The notes under the pieces are model-generated. The model worked only from the letters and a program-made list of their open reading frames with translations. It ran no database searches and was not told the origin of the DNA. This document shows positions 5,637-6,033 of a stretch of DNA of 6,033 bases, one piece after another (the first letter of the stretch is position 1; every line of letters begins with the position of its first letter). Source of the stretch: Nitrospirota bacterium (lineage in GTDB: Bacteria; Nitrospirota; Nitrospiria; Nitrospirales; UBA8639); assembly GCA_029865515.1 (NCBI GenBank), contig JAOUGQ010000192.1, positions 1-6,033 on the forward strand. Direction: 5' to 3'. A program made the position numbers and the translations under genes.

Positions 5637-6033
5637 GTGCCTTCAATGAATCGACCATGTTTTGCCGTTGATATTGATAATGTTTTAGGTCGTGCGGAAC
5701 AGGAAGTGCAGCGGTTGTTTCAGGAACTGACCGGAACACCCTGGCCTGTGGGGCTGTATGGCAGTGCCGGAGGGTTGGATACGAGCCAATTAGAACGTGA
5801 GCTCATTGAGGAAATTTTTTCCCGGTTTCACGAGGAGTCCATTCCACGCTTGCCGCTTTTCCCAGGGGCGAAACAGGCCTTGGCCATCATTCATAGCCGC
5901 TATCGCATTGTCATTGTGACGGCCCGGCGCCCTCATTCACGTCCTCAAACTCTACAGTGGCTGGTGAGCCATGGTATTCCTTTTGACGCTCTGTATCATA
6001 CCGAAGAAAAAACCGCAATTCCTGAATCTATGA
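5637..6033 (+). CDS. HAD-superfamily hydrolase, 5'-nucleotidase-like (partial at right edge)
   Basis: The frame is open to the window end, about 132 codons from GTG 5637 or 129 from ATG 5646. An in-frame TGA at 5601 closes it upstream. Counting from the ATG, FAVDIDNVLG (6-15) is HAD motif I, with the nucleophile Asp9 and the acid/base Asp11. VIVTARRP (89-96) is motif II with Thr92. Between them a helical cap-like segment (about 17-70) precedes LPLFPGAKQAL, typical of the small C1-cap HAD phosphatases that include deoxyribonucleotidases (NT5C-like) and YqfW-like proteins. WLVSHGIPFDALYH (105-118) resembles the following helix-strand. Motif IV with the metal-binding acids should lie just beyond the edge. 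The protein is probably cytoplasmic; the phosphate substrate is not determined. It sits 182 bases after the S16 gene with no clear terminator between them. Confidence 0.78.
   Translation, partial: MPSMNRPCFAVDIDNVLGRAEQEVQRLFQELTGTPWPVGLYGSAGGLDTSQLERELIEEIFSRFHEESIPRLPLFPGAKQALAIIHSRYRIVIVTARRPHSRPQTLQWLVSHGIPFDALYHTEEKTAIPESM

Overview
The window is a stretch of ordinary bacterial chromosome of balanced base composition. It holds five well-supported genes, one small exported hypothetical and one doubtful small frame. There is no rRNA, tRNA, CRISPR array, transposase or phage gene. The mix of an agmatine-to-putrescine pair, a DUF3391/HD-GYP protein and a membrane-anchored Lon-like protease would suit a Nitrospira-type bacterium (Nitrospirota). 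That is an inference from gene style, not from a marker gene.

Left part (1-2420, + strand): the last codons of an N-carbamoylputrescine amidase (aguB) are followed by a hairpin with a T-run. Next come a complete agmatine deiminase (aguA) and, 22 bases later, a 3-hydroxyisobutyrate-dehydrogenase-family NAD(P) oxidoreductase. AguA and AguB together convert agmatine to putrescine. The substrate of the oxidoreductase cannot be read from the sequence. A short hairpin with a T-run closes this block and overlaps the end of the convergent gene.

Middle part (2410-4412, - strand): a 110-residue exported or membrane protein of unknown function (2410-2742) has a leader that can fold into two hairpins. 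Upstream of it lies about 390 bases with no convincing gene, then an HD-GYP protein (3135-4412) with an N-terminal DUF3391 domain. The HD-GYP protein probably belongs to cyclic-di-GMP turnover but carries a substitution in its HDxGK motif.

Right part (4413-6033, + strand): about 240 bases of divergent intergenic DNA precede a membrane-anchored or exported protein. It consists of little more than a Lon-type S16 peptidase domain with catalytic Ser and Lys present and no AAA+ ATPase. A HAD-superfamily hydrolase begins after a 182-base gap and runs off the right edge.

No obvious undescribed multi-gene system is visible. The items most worth a second look are the stand-alone S16 protease, the HD-GYP motif change, the folded leader upstream of 2742, and a possible frame extension at a six-A run near the end of the 2410-2742 gene.
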